Under the pieces are notes generated by a model. That model saw only the letters and a list, made by a program, of their open reading frames with translations, had not been told where the DNA came from and searched no databases. The position numbers and the translations under genes are program-made. Positions 63,901 to 64,000 of a DNA stretch of 64,000 nt are shown here, piece by piece. Where the stretch lies: assembly GCF_008831285.2 (NCBI RefSeq), contig NC_045144.1, positions 7,725,886 to 7,789,885 of the forward strand, read 5' to 3'. Positions within the stretch are counted from its first letter, which is position 1, and every line of letters begins with the position of its first letter. This DNA comes from Nymphaea colorata (taxonomy: Eukaryota; Streptophyta; Magnoliopsida; Nymphaeales; Nymphaeaceae).

Positions 63901-64000
63901 CAAAATTTGATTCCAAGTAATGATCTGGACAAGGGTTTGTATCTTCTATATTGAAATTCAAACCTGGTTTCAAATCATCTATATCGTAATAGCTATAACT

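Larger units (their letters stand above)
60570..64000. other. Repeat-rich DNA upstream of the DnaJ gene, no gene recognised
   Basis: Contents: GATCCAAATCTG/GAATCTGATC-type degenerate repeats at 60655-60850 and diffusely through 62050-63330; a tandem duplication of about 166 bp at 60911-61242; and MITE-like words at 63795-63900. Short ORFs here do not resemble known proteins. Confidence 0.45.

Overview
The window is nuclear DNA from a flowering plant. The evidence is a set of intronless plant-type serine acetyltransferase (SERAT) genes, a split plant type-B response regulator with a GARP/Myb DNA-binding domain, a plant DnaJ protein with a DUF3444 tail, AT-rich intergenic DNA with long (CT)n(TA)n microsatellites, and non-autonomous DNA transposons. 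The species cannot be fixed from the sequence alone.

Layout. 1-7.2 kb is gene-poor, repeat-bearing DNA. 7.2-38.6 kb is a tandem array on the minus strand of seven intact intronless SERAT genes (CDS at 7369-8316, 12190-13143, 15158-16105, 22017-22970, 25377-26324, 30345-31298 and 37334-38281), plus a C-terminal stub (20072-20092) and an internal pseudogene fragment (33861-34173). Two subtypes alternate along the array: A (315 aa) and B (317 aa). The last gene, here called C, is the most divergent. 38.6-45.2 kb is repeat-rich and I see no gene in it. 45219-50163 (minus) is a five-exon type-B response regulator of 516 aa, assembled here from splice sites. 50.5-57.3 kb is transposon-rich: it holds a hAT-type MITE with an intact 8-bp target duplication and a 533-bp near-perfect palindrome. 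57368-59518 (minus) is a 716-aa DnaJ/DUF3444 protein with a probable 5'-UTR intron. 60.6-64 kb is repeat-rich DNA.

The SERAT products would make O-acetylserine for cysteine synthesis. All seven keep the acyltransferase catalytic residues and the C-terminal Ile tail that docks into O-acetylserine(thiol)lyase, and none has an obvious transit peptide, so cytosolic SERAT1-like enzymes are expected. The copies share promoter architecture: a TATA box about 110-155 bp upstream of the ATG, and a conserved upstream block around GTGGGCG about 100-170 bp beyond it. Six of the seven also share a short perfect 3'-UTR hairpin. Two pairs of genes are nearly identical in their CDS but not in their flanks, which points to gene conversion. 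This array, its shared non-coding signals and its conversion pattern are the most notable content of the window. The regulator and the DnaJ gene show no sign of functional linkage to it.
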